DNA of 6,746 nucleotides. Origin: Chloroflexaceae bacterium (GTDB taxonomy: Bacteria; Chloroflexota; Chloroflexia; Chloroflexales; Chloroflexaceae). Of the stretch, positions 5,908-6,746 are shown one piece after another. Position numbers and translations under genes: made by a program. Where the stretch lies: positions 1 through 6,746 of the forward strand of contig JAOACN010000499.1 in NCBI GenBank assembly GCA_026417815.1, written 5' to 3'. Position 1 is the first letter of the stretch; every line of letters starts with the position of its first letter. The notes beneath the pieces were generated by a model. The model was not told where the DNA came from, made no database searches, and saw only the letters and a program-made list of their open reading frames with translations.

Positions 5908-6746
5908 GTGCCGCGCCCGCGCCGTACCCTGCTGCCAGTCCTGCTGGTGGTGTTGCTGACCCTGGGATTCCCTCTTGTCCCCGTCCGCGCCCAGCGTGGC
6001 GCCTCGTTCGCCAGTACCCGGCCCGTGGTTGAGCCGCTCACGCCGGTGGTGGTCAATGTGAACATTCAGGACTACAGCGGCCCCGCAACGCTCCTGGTCT
6101 TCGACGCCCGCGGCCGCTTCGCCGGCAGCTTCGCCGTCACGCTGGCCGGCGGCTTCGGGGCGGTCGAGGTAACCCCGCGCGGCGCCCTCGGCGTCCACTG
6201 GGGGGCGCTGTTCCTGCCCTCCGGCGCGCAGGTAGCCGCAGGTCCGCTCTACCGCCTCGACGCGACCACGACCGTGCGCACCGGGGTAGCCGCCTTTGAT
6301 GGTCTCTACGATCGCGTGCGCGGCTTCATGGCCGCCAAGCGACTGAGCTACCAGCTCGATGGTCGGATGGTCACCGGTTACCGCTCGCCGGACAGCCCGC
6401 TGCTCTGGTTGCGCGACCACTACTATCAAAACCGCGCCTTCCGCTATTTTGAAACGGAGCTGACCAGCCTGATCGACGCCAATGCCCGCGCCCAGGCCCC
6501 CGACGGCAGCCTGCCGGATTTTGTCGCCCGCCCGGAGTGGAACATCCCCGCCCTGCGCACGCCGGTCGAAGCCGACGTGGAGTACCTCTACGTCCAGTTG
6601 ATCTACGAAACCTGGAAGACGACCGGTGACACCGCCTGGATGCTGCGCATGCTGCCCTCGGCGCAGAGGGCCATCCACTACACGCTGACCTCGCCCCTGC
6701 GCTGGGAGCCAACCCTGGGACTGGTCAAGCGCTGTCTCTTATACAC
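5908..6746 (+). CDS. Secreted (alpha/alpha)6-barrel glycosidase-like protein, partial (3' end missing)
   Basis: The frame opens with GTG and is still open at the contig end; about 274 genuine codons are present, and codons after 6731 are adapter. Residues 1-28 form a signal peptide: basic PRPRR, a leucine/valine core (8-24) and a VRA-Q cleavage site after Ala28, so the protein is exported. Residues about 40-125 look like a beta-rich domain. From about 130 (FDGLYDRVRGFMAAK) the sequence is helical, with WLRDHYYQNRAF (167-178), DGSLPDF (199-205), and EADVEYLYVQLIYETWKTTGD (from 221). These resemble six-hairpin glycosidases such as the glycogen-debranching or rhamnosidase superfamily, in which a Trp-Arg-Asp motif and conserved acids line the active site. 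The exact family and substrate cannot be told, and the rest of the catalytic domain is missing. It is transcribed away from the PAS-STAS operon. Confidence 0.75.
   Translation, partial: MPRPRRTLLPVLLVVLLTLGFPLVPVRAQRGASFASTRPVVEPLTPVVVNVNIQDYSGPATLLVFDARGRFAGSFAVTLAGGFGAVEVTPRGALGVHWGALFLPSGAQVAAGPLYRLDATTTVRTGVAAFDGLYDRVRGFMAAKRLSYQLDGRMVTGYRSPDSPLLWLRDHYYQNRAFRYFETELTSLIDANARAQAPDGSLPDFVARPEWNIPALRTPVEADVEYLYVQLIYETWKTTGDTAWMLRMLPSAQRAIHYTLTSPLRWEPTLGLVKRCLLY
6732..6746 (-). other. Tn5 mosaic-end adapter remnant (artefact)
   Basis: CTGTCTCTTATACAC is the reverse complement of the Tn5 mosaic end used in Nextera libraries, cut off after 15 of 19 bases. Together with the adapter at 1-30 it shows that both contig ends are library molecule ends. 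It adds a false C-terminal CLLYT to the translation of the last gene. Confidence 0.97.

Noticed and set aside
5866..6678. Minus-strand open frame (270 codons) at the right end
   Set aside because: The plus-strand frame here has a signal peptide, ribosome binding site and promoter, whereas this one has low-complexity Gly/Arg/Ala composition and no recognisable motif.

Overview
The window is 6,746 bases of GC-rich bacterial chromosome, probably from a member of the Chloroflexota (a Roseiflexus/Chloroflexus-like bacterium). That placement is an inference from the flavour of the TrpE, TrpRS and methyltransferase proteins and from GC-rich intergenic hairpin elements. No rRNA or other decisive marker is present. 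Both ends are library artefacts: bases 1-30 match the Illumina Nextera (Tn5) Read 2 adapter, and bases 6732-6746 match the reverse complement of the Tn5 mosaic end. The biological sequence is therefore about 31-6731, and both cuts are technical.

Plus strand, left part: a hairpin-rich non-coding leader (31-301) and a strong sigma-70-type promoter (302-330) precede a CcrM-like beta-class adenine-N6 DNA methyltransferase with a C-terminal RAMA domain (391-1542). No restriction endonuclease is seen, so it looks like an orphan. After a repeat/hairpin element comes a small unrecognised three-helix membrane protein (1657-1989). A convergent intergenic stretch (1990-2140) is packed with inverted repeats, two of which abut the stop codons of the flanking genes.

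Minus strand, middle: a compact three-gene cluster is transcribed right to left. It comprises a PAS-STAS protein of the RsbR type (5560-4724), tryptophanyl-tRNA synthetase trpS (4703-3690) and anthranilate synthase component I trpE (3661-2141), with gaps of 20 and 28 bases, so probably one operon. trpE makes the first dedicated intermediate of tryptophan synthesis and trpS charges tRNA-Trp, so the pair links supply and use of the same amino acid. The PAS-STAS gene suggests a sensory input, but its co-transcription is the only evidence for a link.

Right part: the intergenic region 5561-5907 holds a striking pair of operator-like palindromes (5635-5650 and 5679-5694), a REP-like hairpin (5709-5749), a second small hairpin and an extended -10 promoter. 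It leads into a GTG-started, signal-peptide-bearing protein on the plus strand (5908 to the end) that resembles (alpha/alpha)6-barrel glycosidases and is cut off by the contig end.

The most interesting points are the paired palindromes upstream of the trp-linked operon, the loss of both RsbR-type phospho-threonine positions in the STAS domain, the dispersed composite hairpin repeat, and the adapter contamination that truncates the last gene. I did not find a clearly new defence or mobile system.
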